64,000 nucleotides of DNA from Sialis fuliginosa (lineage: Eukaryota > Arthropoda > Insecta > Megaloptera > Sialidae), in the NCBI GenBank assembly GCA_961205875.1, contig OY540814.1, positions 4,756,993 to 4,820,992 on the forward strand, in the 5' to 3' direction. Shown here in pieces: positions 30,216 to 42,638 of the stretch. The position numbers and the translations under genes were made by a program. The notes below the pieces were generated by a model that was not told where the DNA came from, did no database searches, and saw only the letters and a list, made by a program, of their open reading frames with translations. The first letter of the stretch is position 1. Every line of letters starts with the position of its first letter.

Positions 30216-30750
30216 GTTGAGTAAGTATGATAGGAGGAGTGATGTTTTCTTTGTCCCTTTGTATTACCATATTTACTAATAACCGTCTACGGTTCATTGT
30301 TTGCCTGAAATAGAAAATGTTTATTTCACTAACTTATAGGGTCTTGTGCGCCAAATCGATTTAAAAAGCCATCAATATAACATTTTCGAACTCATTAGCG
30401 ATGTTTTAAAATTAGATTTGGCGGAGCCCATCTAAAGAGATCTAACTCAAAAATTGATCAGTAAAAACGGAATAAACTCTGTATTGCTAGGATGAAAATA
30501 AAATTATATTAACCTTCATCTCATCCTCAGAAAAACTTACGTTGTCTACCCTCATGAGTAGATTTGGAGTTTCGGGGTATTTTCAATGATTAACTGCTTT
30601 TTTGGGATTGAAATGAAGAAGTATCTGATTTTATAATTTTATTTTAATAAAAAAAAGGTTCAAATTAATTTTTTTTCGATGAATTTTACGCATGCATTAC
30701 GATTATGTTGTTTTTTACAAGCAGCTTTTACACAAAAACAACAAATTGTT
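30216..30750. other. Non-coding spacer
   Basis: Contains a splice acceptor-like TTTCTATTTCAG on the minus strand just upstream of the frame 29067-30215 (near 30310), which may belong to that gene's leader. Otherwise AT-rich, no gene seen. Confidence 0.4.
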
Positions 30751-32530
30751 TCATATGCTAGAATTTTCTTCGTAGCAAACGTGACATCTTGCTCTACCTT
30801 TCGGTTGAGGTGGAATGCTCCTCGATCTCTTTGGTGGAATTGATGATGAATATGTTGTAGGTGAATTTTTACATGTAGCTGTTACAAGCAAAGATGCTGA
30901 TGATACTGATCTCGGTTTAACACTTCTTACTGCCATGTATGGTTTTGCGAGTGATAATCCAAGTTCACGTAAAAAGTTTCTCCGTATTGTCGTTTTTTGA
31001 TTTGTTTGTCAGTTCGGATTAACTTCTTTGAAGGTAATTAAAGCAGAAATATCGATCATATTTGAAAACACAGCCACTAGCCAGTGATTTGTTTTTCGTT
31101 TGCAGCTTTAGCAAGAAAGCATTTTATCGACTGTATCCACACCACTTACAATGAATATAAATAAAATTATTGAATATAATAAAATTTTAAGACGTAATAT
31201 GTATGAATAAACCTTTCGTTTTGTTGTAATATTCGATTATTGATGGCAACTTTTTTTCGCTGGTTCCTATTTTGCTCTGCAAAATAGTACATTTATTTTT
31301 TCTGCCAATGTACGAAACAGGCGCTGTGTTTTCGGTGAATGCAAATGTCGATTGATATAAAGGCATTTTTTTACATTCAAGAAGCTTTGGTGGAATGTTT
31401 CTTTTATTTTTCCTCATCGTACCAACCATTGTAATACCTTTCGATAACAACGTTTGACTAAGATCGTACGAAGAAAAAACATTATCCATAGTTACGTTGT
31501 GACCTTTCAAACCATCAACGAGATCCAAAAAAACACGTTCACCTTGTTTTTTTTTCGCTTGAACTGGTACCAACTGCTTTCCCCCAATATGGTTGTATTT
31601 TCTAGACATAACATGTACTAGAACATACTAACAACCAAAATTTGATACCATATTTTACTGGTTTCGTTGGCATATATTGACAAAATTTACGCCTCCCACT
31701 GTTCATGAACTGTAACACACTCACAGGAATTGTAATAATTCGTCAAAGAAGTAGACCATTTATCGAACAGTTCACGAATTGGTGCAAATTTATCTGAAGA
31801 TCGCTGTTGTCTTCTACTGATGACGTCATCAAAACGAATAATCTGGTTAACGTATTCGAATGTTTTTTCGGCATAATTGCTCTAAACACTGGACGACCGT
31901 ATTCACCGTCGAATAAATCAATAGTTGTTTCATTTTTTGATCTAGAAATAAAAAAAAGGAAATCATTTGAAGGAAAGAAAACAATAATAACTCATCTATA
32001 AACACCAGCTAAAATCAAGATTCCAATATATGCTTGCAACAGTTTCGAATCGATTTCTGTGAAGTTTTCGCCAAATTTAACTCGCCCATATTCGTTAGAA
32101 TGCTTCAAAATAATATTTTCGATGTGTGGTGGAAAAAAAAGTAGAAAAGCATCATCAACACGGGCTTTTGCGTATCTTGTAGTTCCGGGACGAAGAGAAA
32201 TGACGTTTTCATTCCGCAGTCTTCCACTTTGATATTGAAATGGTTGTGGTTGCCACACAACACCATCTTTTGAAACAAACAATGGATCGGTATTTTCACT
32301 GGTAACAGTTGATTCGTTTACGTCGTTCGACCCCTCCTCATCATCAAAATCACTATCTTCTGAATATAAATAACCTTCATCACTAGCACATTCCTCGGGT
32401 ATATATTCATCATCACTTCCTCCAGAAAAATCACCGCTATCACCATCACTTTCATTCAATAATGCTTCCGCTTCCTCACATTGTTTACGACGGGCACTTA
32501 CGCTCCGCTTGAAATGCTGATTACAACTAG
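30751..32530 (-). pseudogene. piggyBac transposase, broken
   Basis: Acidic N-terminus (32530-32330: repeated D-S-E-D/E-E-S-D), then F-L-L-F-F-P and I-L-I-L-A-G-V (31990-32120), M-P-T-K-P-V-K-Y-G-I-K-F-W (about 31670), H-N-V-T-M-D-N-V-F-S-S-Y (31490, with a catalytic-region Asp), G-T-M-R-K-N-K-R-N-I-P, G-V-D-T-V-D-K-M-L (31130), and a C-terminal R-C-H-V-C zinc-finger remnant. Complete piggyBac order, but with stops and frame changes, including one around the first catalytic Asp. No TTAA-flanked ends identified. Confidence 0.85.
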
Positions 32531-32640
32531 TGATGTTCTTGTTTGGTGGGGGGAGCGAGGCTCGCTCGTTCAACAAAAAGGACATCTGGCGCCATCTAGT
32601 GTCGAGTACTGGAGATATTTTTAAATCTGTTTTTTGGTCG

Positions 32641-33186
32641 CTAGGTATTGAGATAAGGAAATCGATGGTGTGCATAACTAAAAAATTGATGCGATTCGTG
32701 ATTATCCAGTATTAAAAGTACTGGATTTTCCAAAGAAGCGTGAGATTGAAAGGAAACGATAAATTCGAAGAACTGTTCGACATTCATCCAGCCACTGGGA
32801 TTGTCAGAACCAGCACATCCCACTGGCCCACCGATAAGAAAGGTTTTTTTGAACTTTTTGCGTGGAAAAACAAAAAAGGGTGGAACCATGTTGCCAGTTA
32901 CCGATACAGCCACTGCTAATATGACCAATGTACCACGCTCTGCCGAAACAATGCGCCCGACTTGCTTAGAACCCTTTCTTTCAATAACTCGTTCCGGTAT
33001 TTGAACTGTCGTCACGCCAGTCTCGTCCATGTCGTAAATGTTTTGAGGCTGAAAATGGTATTTCTCAAAAATAAATTTCAGTTTTTCAAAGAAGGCGCCG
33101 CCGCACAGTGGGTCTAAATCACACTTTTTTGCGCGAAATTTCGCTTCAAGCCAATTTTCAACCAATTTTAATAAAGTCAGTGGCAT
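32641..33186 (-). pseudogene. pogo/Tigger-type transposase, DDE domain fragment
   Basis: About 180 codons: I-Y-D-M-D-E-T-G-V-T-T-V-Q (first catalytic Asp), K-Q-V-G-R-I-V-S-A-E-R-G-T, P-P-F-F-V-F-P-R-K-K-F-K, and V-L-L-I-L-D-N-H-E-S-H (second Asp). This is the central DDE region of the same superfamily as the nearly complete gene at 60876-63094. N- and C-terminal parts are gone. Its first ~100 bases (33084-33186) reappear inverted at 35235-35337 as part of a large palindrome. Confidence 0.85.
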
Positions 33187-35337
33187 TTGAAAGGTAAATA
33201 GTTGTAGTTTCTGAAAATTACCCCAAGAATAGTCAATTCACCCTCTTAATTATTCTTTCATCCCCTTAAATCTGAAAAATTGATTAAACGATAAATTCAT
33301 AAATTAATAAATCGAATAAGATAATATATTCTGCACAAATATAAATATTTATTTGTTAGTACTATTATATAGTATGTGTAAACATGTGTGAACATATTTA
33401 AATATATACAGGGTGAGTCATAAGTTCGTATTTCTTCGATATCTCCTCTGTTAATAATTAGAGAAAAATTTTAATTTTGAATGATATTATAAGTAATAAT
33501 ACACATCTAAACTTATATTAAAATATATAGTGTGCCCCCGAAAAAGGTGTATCATTACAGGGTGAGTTGATAGTGCGTGTCTCTTCGATATCTCCTCTCT
33601 TTTACAAGATACAGAAAAAATTCAAATTTTAGATAATATTACAAGTAAAAATGTACATTATAAGAATGTATTGAAATATACAGTGTGGCCCCGAAATAAG
33701 GTGTATCACAAATATAATGTATTTTTAAATGGGATGACCCATTTATTTCTACCTTATGTAACTCTTGTTTAGAAGATCTATACAGTGATACAATATTTTT
33801 TAAAAACATTGAGGGGAAGGGGTATGATATAATTTTTTTTCTTAGTTGACGTTTTCAAACATTGTTTTGAAAAATCATTTTCGTTTTGGTGTGGCATTAG
33901 TTTAACCTAGACACCACTAGCAATCCATTAGAAATTTGTTTTATACAAGGTATCCCTGAAAAAAATACAATTATTCAAAAATTATATATTACAAAACTAT
34001 TTTTTAATGGAACAAAATATTTTTTTGTCATTAAGTATGTAATATTCGGTACTCTACAAATTTTCACGGCAGGTAAATCCTGCACCTAAAATAAATAAAT
34101 ATACTAAAAACGCTTATTACTTACATTACATGAAACATTTATGAAAAAAAAACTCTTAGATTTTATGCTTAAAAATAAACACTTTGTGTCTTAAAAAAAT
34201 TTTCTCTAATCTTGCAGGATTTAGACTAATTTTTTGAAAAAACTTTAAAAATCTCTATTGAATTAAAAACATATAAAAAGTCCTTTTAAAATATCAAACA
34301 AAAATTGTTTTATTTATTTTAAACAACAATTGTGCAATATGAAATATGTTTATTTTAAAATCGACCTCCAAATGCCCTTGAAGCCCTTCATTAAACATAA
34401 ATAAATGATTTTTGAATATTTCCAATTTTTTTCAGGGACACCTTCTATAAAACAATTAAATTTCGAATGGATTACTAGTGGTGTTGAGGTTTAGCTAATG
34501 CCACACCAAAACACTAGAATATATCTCCAAAATTAAGCCCTAAATGATTTATTAAAGCAATGTTTGAAAACGTCAACTAAGAAAAAAAATTATATCATAC
34601 CCCTTCCCTTCAATGTTTTTAAAAAATATTGTATCACTGTATAGATCTTCTAAACAAAAGTTACATAAGGTAGAAATAAATGGGTCATCCCATTTAAAAA
34701 TACATTATATTTGTGATACACCTTATTTCGGGGCCACACTGTATATTTCAATACATTCTTATAATGTACATTTTTACTTGTAATATTATCTAAAATTTGA
34801 ATTTTTTCTGTATCTTGTAAAAGAGAGGAGATATCGAAGAGACACGCACTATCAACTCACCCTGTAATGATACACCTTTTTCGGGGGCACACTATATATT
34901 TTAATATAAGTTTAGATGTGTATTATTACTTATAATATCATTCAAAATTAAAATTTTTCTCTAATTATTAACAGAGGAGATATCGAAGAAATACGAACTT
35001 ATGACTCACCCTGTATATATTTAAATATGTTCACACATGTTTACACATACTATATAATAGTACTAACAAATAAATATTTATATTTGTGCAGAATATATTA
35101 TCTTATTCGATTTATTAATTTATGAATTTATCGTTTAATCAATTTTTCAGATTTAAGGGGATGAAAGAATAATTAAGAGGGTGAATTGACTATTCTTGGG
35201 GTAATTTTCAGAAACTACAACTATTTACCTTTCAAATGCCACTGACTTTATTAAAATTGGTTGAAAATTGGCTTGAAGCGAAATTTCGCGCAAAAAAGTG
35301 TGATTTAGACCCACTGTGCGGCGGCGCCTTCTTTGAA
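33084..35337. repeat. 2.25-kb inverted duplication (palindrome)
   Basis: The two halves mirror each other about position 34210. The outer ~750 bases per arm are almost identical; the inner parts (33840-33990 versus 34430-34580) are clearly diverged and the centre is not palindromic. The arms reach beyond the fold-back element (33407-35015) into flanking DNA, including the end of a pogo transposase fragment, on both sides. Confidence 0.9.
33407..35015. mobile_element. Fold-back element with TACAGGGTGAGTCA ends
   Basis: Starts TACAGGGTGAGTCATAAG, ends with its complement, with TA on both outer sides (possible TA target duplication). It shares end sequence with elements at 18543-19357 and 52832-53347. 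No protein frame. Confidence 0.75.
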
Positions 35338-35340
35338 GAC

Positions 35341-36094
35341 ATGAGAATTTTGAGATTATCTAAAACGTAATCAATCGTTGAAAATTCATTCTCAAAGTGA
35401 TACTTTATGATCTTCCAAGTTTCAGATACCATATTGGAAAGGACATCAACTAGTAGTGCTCCCTTCGTAGGCATGAGAGCATTAAATGCACCGTATCTTC
35501 TAGTTACATATTCATCAGAAGCGACCCCATTTTTAACCAGTGCCATAAAAAAAATAAGAAGTCCACATTCTAAATCATATTGAGCAAATTGGATTTCGCA
35601 TAGGCTAAGGAAAAGGATTACTTGGTCGATTTCTAAGTGTGTATAACTGATCAGAGCACCCTCAGTCGAAGCGTTGATCCATAGTTGCCTGAATGTTTCT
35701 TTATCAGGGAGTTTTCCCATAATTGTTTGACTCGTGGAAACATTAATGCGATCGTAAAGTGGATCAAAGTCATTATGATTGAATGCACTTAATGTCCTTG
35801 CCAGACCACCACGAAGGGTTTGATACAAATGGCCCTCAACATTTTTTTTTGACTTCCACCCCCCAACATCGCAAAAGAGGTCAATGATAAAAATGGCTTG
35901 ATATAAACCCTCGTTCACTTTCTCAGGAAGACGTGAGTAAGCAAAGATAGAGCTAAGAATTAAATCTCTTCCAGCAAGTATTTTACCAGTGTCGTCGTCA
36001 GGTTGTATATCAGGTGGTCTAATTTGTATGTCTGATATGATTTCTATTTGAGGTACTCTTCTTTCAGTTATCGGTGCATTATCTAATGCAGCGG
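35341..36094 (-). CDS. Nucleoprotein-like open frame, probable endogenous viral element
   Basis: About 250 codons with no stop, entering from 36094 before the first in-frame Met (35918) and losing resemblance at 35341, where inverted pogo sequence begins. Visible blocks: A-G-R-D-L-I-L-S-S-I-F-A-Y-S-R, L-F-C-D-V-G-G-W-K-S, R-G-G-L-A-R-T-L-S-A-F-N, and R-R-Y-G-A-F-N-A-L-M-P-T-K-G. Helical and soluble, with no membrane segment, finger or transposase motif. I infer relation to nucleoproteins of negative-strand RNA viruses (Mononegavirales or chuvirus-like), which often occur as endogenous copies in arthropods. A related fragment is at 5196-5483. The alternative is an unknown host or mobile-element protein. 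Confidence 0.4.
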
Positions 36095-36099
36095 CTAGT

Positions 36100-37985
36100 T
36101 TTTATAATAACGAAATAAACCAGATAAATAAATCGAATTACAAAAAAAAATAATCGCGACCCCTATTTATCGCAGTCCGGAGAGACACGACACTGCGCCG
36201 CGCTTTTAGAGGTGCGTTGAAGTAGCGTGTAGGATAAAACAAAAATTATCCAGAAATTCCCCGACAAGGATTCGGAGAGCGCCAAGTAAGAAAAGCAAAG
36301 CTCTGCTACCAGAAGGGATTTAAAAATTATATAAATAAAAAAAAAAGGGCGTCGGAGTTCCCCTCGCCCCCGACTATAATTTACCTTGTACCAACACTAG
36401 CATAAAAAAAGGATAACTGTTTACTTGGCCTCCTTCAAAATCCATGTCGTTCTTTTTAACAGACCTTTTAAAAAGTGTGCTGACATGCCCCATCCACGAG
36501 AGCTTCCGTCCTGGTAAGTGTATAACCTAGTGGAGATCGTGTCTCGGGTCTCCACCTGCTTCTGCTACGTGCTGTGAGTCTGGGTGAAATAATAGATGGG
36601 TTTTTTTTTTTTTTTTCAATAATAAAAATTTTTAACTAAAATCAAAATTTATTATAGGCTTGTCAGCCTTTTTAAACAAAATAAATCAACGTAAACAACC
36701 ACAATAACTATGAACGTACCCGTTGTCAAAAGAAATCAACTCTAAACATTTTACAACACATTACTATTATCATGAACAAAAAAAAAAAAATTCTTAAGAA
36801 TAATCGAAACAGTAAACACTTCACTGTCAGCCGTGAGATATAGCGAGAGAGAGATTCAAACTAATTAAATATATATCGATGCACAAAATAAAGTCACACT
36901 AGCGTCCGTCGTCCACATACTCAACCTCAAGAGTTTTTAACCTGGCAAAACGATCTGTCAAAATCCAACCTCAGGATTGCAAATGGCCGCGCTGAGGATG
37001 CGCGCGCAACTGCCGCTCAACGCTTGTGAAAGTGGCAGTCGCTTACTTCACCATACGTTCGTGACAACATGCGATGGGAATAACCCTTCTCTCTCCCTAT
37101 ATCGCGCTCTTTCGAAAATCTAGAATACTTTGTATTTGGATATTGTAGATGTAAATAAAAATATATAAAAGAATATGTTTTGCACATAGTCATGCAAATT
37201 TTGCAAACGTTAACATATGAGTACATATAAAATTTATACATGTATGCAAAAAAAAAAAAGGGGGTGTCCTTCTTGGACCCGAAACGTACCTTTTGTACGG
37301 ACTAGGGCGCAGGAATAACGTGTGTGAGATCAATCTTAAGAAAAAACAATATGACTACAAAAAAAAGAAAGCGTGTACAAAAAAAAAATGATTAGAAACT
37401 CTAGTGACTTTCAATATCTCCACACCGTTATCCTTGCGTCCTCCAAACGACCACCGTCGTCAAAATAAATAAAATCATCAAAATATAAACCGTATCATCA
37501 TTTTATGCCTTCGTTTTTATAAAATAAACGGGTAAAGTTAATATTACAACGAAAAGATTTTTATATCACCATTTGTGACCTTGGCGTGCACGAGGTGTCC
37601 CTATCTCCTCCTTACAACTTCGCCGCTCCTTTCGTCATCACCATAAATCCATCCAATCATCTCCATAAACCTCTCCATATCCTCTTTACTGACTTCCCAT
37701 CTCCAACCTCTCCATACTTCATATAATATTTATCGTTAAAAAAAAGGCGAGAACAATATGGCACCATTTGGCCTTGGCTAGTGCACCATGTTCATCCGTC
37801 GAGTCAGTTTCATAGACTGCTATCGAAGCTTGTTCTAGCTAAACCACATCCGACCCTATCCCTTCCAACCGCATCGCGCATTGGTCGGTGATCGCGGGCG
37901 AAAATGCGCCCGTCGATTTTTGATAAAGCGGATCAGAACTCGTTATTTCTTAGTAAATGTGACGGTGAACTTTCACATCGTCACA
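36100..37985. other. Unassigned stretch, probably LTR retrotransposon sequence
   Basis: Mixed AT-rich and GC-richer blocks with no protein. The right edge, TGTGACGATGTGAAAG on the minus strand from about 37983, abuts interrupted Gypsy pol coding sequence and has the look of an LTR start. No primer site or second copy was found in the window, so the limits are open. Confidence 0.3.
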
Positions 37986-37987
37986 CT

Positions 37988-39480
37988 AATATAGGGTTTT
38001 CTGCTAAGTTTATCAAATATTCTAGTGTCTCTTGATTTATGTCACCTGGGTTATTTTCCATTGCATTAATTTTAATCCTTGAAAGTGCGTTTGCATTAGT
38101 ATTTAACTTTCCTTTTTTTATAAATAATTTCAAAATAGAATTCTTCCAATTTTAGTCTCGAACTAATTTTGAATTGGGTTCGCGTAATTTGTAAATCCAA
38201 ACAAGGGGATACGAATCGGTGTATATAGTGATTTTTTAAATAAATAGGGTCTAAAGTATTTGCATGCCCAAACTATGGCAAGTAGCTCTTTTTCTATCGC
38301 GCTGTATTTTTGTTCAGATTCGTTAAGGGTCCGTGATGCATAAGCTATTGGTTTATCAGAGCCTATTACTTCTTGAGATAAAATTACTCCTAAAGCTACA
38401 TTTGAAGCATCCGTTGTTAAAATAAATTCTTTAGTAAAGTCAGGGTATTGTAATATAGGTGCGTTTGTTAATAGATTTTCACAGATATCTATAGCGTCTA
38501 AGATATTTTTATCGTGAATTACTTTCTGTCCTTTTTGTAAACATTGTGTTAAGGGTTTTGTGATCTTAGCGAAGTCTTTAATAAACTTTCTATAATCCTA
38601 AAAAGTTTTTTATCTTTTTTGGTGTTTTGGGAATAGGGAAGTTCTTAATTGCTCGTATTTTGTCTGTGTTAGATTTTACTCCATACCTTGTTATGACATG
38701 TCCTAAGTAGTTGATCTCTTTCCTTAAAAATTCAGATTTGTCGATTTGTAGTTTAAGATTAGATCTTCTTAATCGTTCAAACACTGATCTTAGTCTATCT
38801 ATATGTTCTTGTAGCGATGTACTAAATATTACTATGTCATCTAGGTAGACAAGGCATGTTTTATTTTATAAACCTTTTAGTACGTTATCCATTACTTTTT
38901 GAAAAGTGGAGGGGGCATTTTTTAAACCGAATGGCATTCGTTTAAATTCGTAGTGGCTATTTTCTGTTGAAAAAGCTGTTTTTATACGTCGTCCGGATTC
39001 ATTTCGATTTGATGAAATCCATTTGCTAAGTCCAAAGTTGTAAAATATTGGCTCTTTCCAAGTTTATCCTATATATCTGTGATGTTTGGTAATGAGTATT
39101 TGTCGTCAATGGTTTTTTTATTCAATTTTCTATAGTCTATTACCATTCTCCATTTTTGTTTATTTGATGCGTCTTGTTTTTTTGGGACTATCCATATTGG
39201 GCTAGACCAGGGTGATGTGGAATGCTGGTTTAGTTTTGGCTTAGTAATTTCTTTATTTGTTCTTTAACTTCAGCTTTATGTACTTCTGGATATCGATATG
39301 TTTTTGTGAATATTGGTGTATCCTCTTTTAGTTTTATTTTATGTGTTATTTCATTGGTGAATGTCAGGGGTGTATTCTCATCTTAGAAAATGTCTTGATA
39401 TTCTCTACATAGTTTCATTAGAATTAATTTTTCTTCGATGTTACAATGTTCTAATCTAAGCTTTTGTGAATCTATTCTAG
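37988..39480 (-). pseudogene. Gypsy reverse transcriptase and RNase H
   Basis: Minus strand: [11 protein letters not shown] with the catalytic Y-L-D-D at 38847-38836, [25 protein letters not shown], then RNase H F-I-L-T-T-D-A-S-N-V-A-L-G-V-I-L-S and E-K-E-L-L-A-I-V-W-A. Standard Gypsy pol order. Several stops and single-base shifts (for example near 38600, 38870 and 39000) make it non-functional. Confidence 0.88.
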
Positions 39481-39506
39481 GGATATCCCCTTCGTTTAGT
39501 ATTGGG

Positions 39507-40255
39507 TTAAGATCTCTTGAATTTTTGAACAAAATTTATTTCGTCTTCGTTTATAATTTCTACTTCAAGGGGTTTATTTATTATAATTCTAGCTATATTC
39601 ATTCCTGTGTTTACTACTATAGTTGTAATTATATGATAGTTTTCTGCAGTTACTAGTGCTTGGGGTAATTCTATGTTATTTCCTAAATTTATATATTCTA
39701 AAACTGCGGTTCCTTCTTTCACAGTTACAGGTAATGCTATTACTTGCTCGGGTCTAGGGGGTATTATCGTAATGTTATGTTGATTTAATATCTTCCTTAG
39801 TTTTATTAATTCTTCATCTTCGTAATAAATGGGGATTTGTGCGTGGGGTGATATTAATAGTTTTTTAGTTAAATCTATTGAGAAATTTAATTGTTTTAGT
39901 AAGTTTATTCCTATCAATCCTTCATATTTATTACTGAATTTAAATACATGGAATTTATGTGTATCCGTTACATGGAATACGTCAAATACTGGTATTATTA
40001 TGGCTTCATTATGTTGGCTTACGCCTTGGGCTGTTCTTATATTGAACTCTTCGTAAAATATGTAATTAGGGTAATATTTTCGTGCTATTTCGGGGTTTAC
40101 TAAACGTGTGTGCTTTCGGTATCTATTAAAAAGTTCGCGTTAAGTTGGGGTATTTGGTAAATTAATTTTAGGGAAATTAAAATTTTTTATGGTGGGATTT
40201 TTATTGGTTTGTTCCGTCGAAAATTTATGTTTTGATTATTTTCAATAAATTTGAT
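39507..40255 (-). pseudogene. Gypsy protease region
   Basis: F-L-I-D-T-E/G-S-like residues near 40120 mark the aspartic protease, followed by a long open stretch (39917-39507) with G-I-N-L-L-K-Q-L-N-F-S-I-D, typical of the segment linking protease to reverse transcriptase in 17.6/297 elements. Frame changes between them. The upstream side ends at an inserted LTR unit. Confidence 0.65.
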
Positions 40256-41013
40256 ACAACCCTGAACACAACATGTTGGTCAACTCTGATGCATTTTTAT
40301 ACTTTCCCACAAACATCCATCGGACGGTCACCAGATGCGTCGGCAAGCAGCTTAACTACGTCGGCGGCATTTCCTTTGACAACATTTATTACACCTTGCC
40401 GCCTGGGTTTTTCCTAAGTAGGTCAAGCGCTGTAAGAAACGTTCGTCACCGATGACTTACACCTACCCTGTCAACGCACGCACACACACTCACACGTACA
40501 TACCCCTACTCTCTCAACGCGCACCACCCTACCTAGAGAAGGGATGAAGAACGGGGTATATAACCTCGTGTTTTTCACAACAAAGACAGAGACTCCTCCA
40601 GACTCTCTCAGCTGACAGCTCAGTCTAGCCCTGACTGTTCAGCCGCCGCCGCCAAGGACCAACTCCGCCAAGGACCAGCCTGCCAGGGATCCGCCCTGCC
40701 AAGGACCAGCCCTACCAAGTATCCGCCGTCCTTCCGCCAAGGCCCAGCCACGCCGATGACCCACAGCTATCATTCATCCGCGACGCCCCGCCACACGGAC
40801 ATCCTCGCCGTCATCCGCGACGCCCAGCCGCCGCCCACGCAGCTCAGTCGCACGAACATCACCGTCGCCGCCGCGACGCTTATTATTAAATATACATATA
40901 TATGCTCAATAAATATAATAACAAAATACACCGTCTGTCTATTGTTGCCTGCACTCACCCACCCACGCTCCCACTAGTACACCTGAACGCGAGTACAACG
41001 CGTTTTTGTGTCA
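40249..41013 (+). mobile_element. 3' end of second Gypsy-type element: internal tail plus LTR copy B
   Basis: 40249-40430 matches (inverted) 24761-24942; LTR copy B, 40431-41013, starts TGTAAGAAACG and ends TTTTTGTGTCA. It includes TATATAACCTCGTG near 40557 and AATAAATATAAT near 40909. 5' truncated: only the 3' terminus of an element inserted into the protease/gag junction of the minus-strand Gypsy. Confidence 0.75.
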
Positions 41014-41340
41014 AATTCATTTCCTTCAGTTTCATATCTGAATTCGTTATTATCGTGGGAATTAATTTGTTCATTGTTCGGGTTTCTTCTGTTTCGTACT
41101 CTATATTTTGTAAATATAGTTTATTAGCTTGTTGTCTACTATTACTTGACGATATATCCATTAGTACAAGGTCATATGGGTTTTGACTTTGTGTGAATTG
41201 TTGAGTAGCTTCTGTATTGTTGAGGTCTCATAAATCTTTGTTCATTTTGTCTGACCTGACTTTGATTGAAAAAGGGGTGTCTTTGTACTGGAAAATTGTT
41301 TGTATTTGATCTCCATGGATTAGTATTATTGCGACATAAA
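41014..41340 (-). pseudogene. Gypsy gag 3' end / pol start
   Basis: Short minus-strand frame with S-S-S-N-S-R-Q-Q-A-N-K-L-Y-L-Q-N and D-M-K-L-K-E-M-N, a polar linker of the kind between Gag and protease in 17.6-like elements. It is flanked on both sides by inserted LTR units, and its position between gag and protease is the main evidence. Confidence 0.45.
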
Positions 41341-42629
41341 ATTTGATTGGTCGCAAAAGGCGTGAAATACCCGGCCGACTAACAGTGGAAATGGGGGGGT
41401 TAAATTAAAAAAAAATGTACAAAAAAACGTTGTGGTGTAAGTTAATGAATTAATTAAAAATCGATTAATACTTTGGATTAATATTATTGAGAGGGGCGCC
41501 ACGTGGTTGATTTCCCCGAGGAAGACCATGAACCTCTAGATAGTATAGCGTGTATATGGTTAACAAAACAGGAAATATATATACAGTTTCACATTTATTA
41601 CAAACTCAATAAAATTATAAACAAATCTCTGCAATGCTCACAATAAGGAAAATAACACAAACAACAATTTATAATTCTTATACATAACATATACTTATAG
41701 CTAAACACCCACGCACGAAGCCGTAATTCGTCGCACTCGTGACACGCACTCTCTTCTTCCTGTGACGGCCGCACCGGCTTCCTTGACTCCCGTTTCCAGG
41801 CTACAACCAACCGCACTCCTGCGCAACCCGCGGTCGTTCGTTTGACGGCGACGAGTTCAGTATATAACAACCACTGGTCATACTATGCTTACGCGCGAGT
41901 GTTTTCGACTACTTATATTCGACTAATTATATGTATATTATAAACATTAACCATAATTAAATATTATTATTATTATTAAATATTAATTAATTTATTATCA
42001 TACTACCGGGTAGTCCGAAATAAAGTTAACGGTTGAGTTAATTATCGTTTATTTCTATCTCAGTCAACTTCTCGTTACACATCGTATTAATTCCAGGTAA
42101 AATTATGGTCGTATTAAATTACTGATTAAGAATATATATTAAATTGTTATTACACTACTTAATAGTTCGGTTATTACTTATATTTATTTATTGGATCAAC
42201 GTTACACCATAGGATAGTACGGTATAAATTGAAACATTATTAGCCTATCGATTATTACGTATTATTATATACTTATTAAATTGTCAATACACCATATAAG
42301 AGTTCATGTATAAATTAAAATATTATTAATTTATAAACGTGTACTATTTCATATAAAATATAGCGTCGTCACTAATCCACAAAATGCTGTTAACGACCCT
42401 TCAAATACTACACACCGTTCACCGGTTCCCGTACTTTTCCCTTTTCCGCGAAACCAAAGAACTTATATGAATCACACTGCACTGTCGTACACGCTAGACT
42501 ACCGCTCGTACTTGCATTTCGCCCGGCCTTATCTCTTGTCAGGTTTTAGCCGGCTCGGTAGATAACGCAAGGTCACAGCTGATTATCTATTGATCATATA
42601 TCGGTTTTTGTAAGGGAATTAATCCGTTA
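41341..42629 (-). mobile_element. LTR unit of a third retrotransposon
   Basis: On the minus strand, TGTAACGGATTAATTCCC (42629) to ...AATCAACCA (about 41507) is an LTR-like block of about 1.1 kb with TG...CA ends. It is followed after two bases by TGGCGCCCCTCTCAAT, a primer-binding site, and about 150 bases of leader. The rest of the element is absent. It splits the Gypsy gag gene, which resumes at 42639. No protein inside. Confidence 0.6.
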
Positions 42630-42638
42630 CATTATTAT

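Noticed and set aside
40232-40455. Short open frames before LTR copy B
   Set aside because: They lie in the non-conserved 3' internal tail and overlap in two frames; no known motif.
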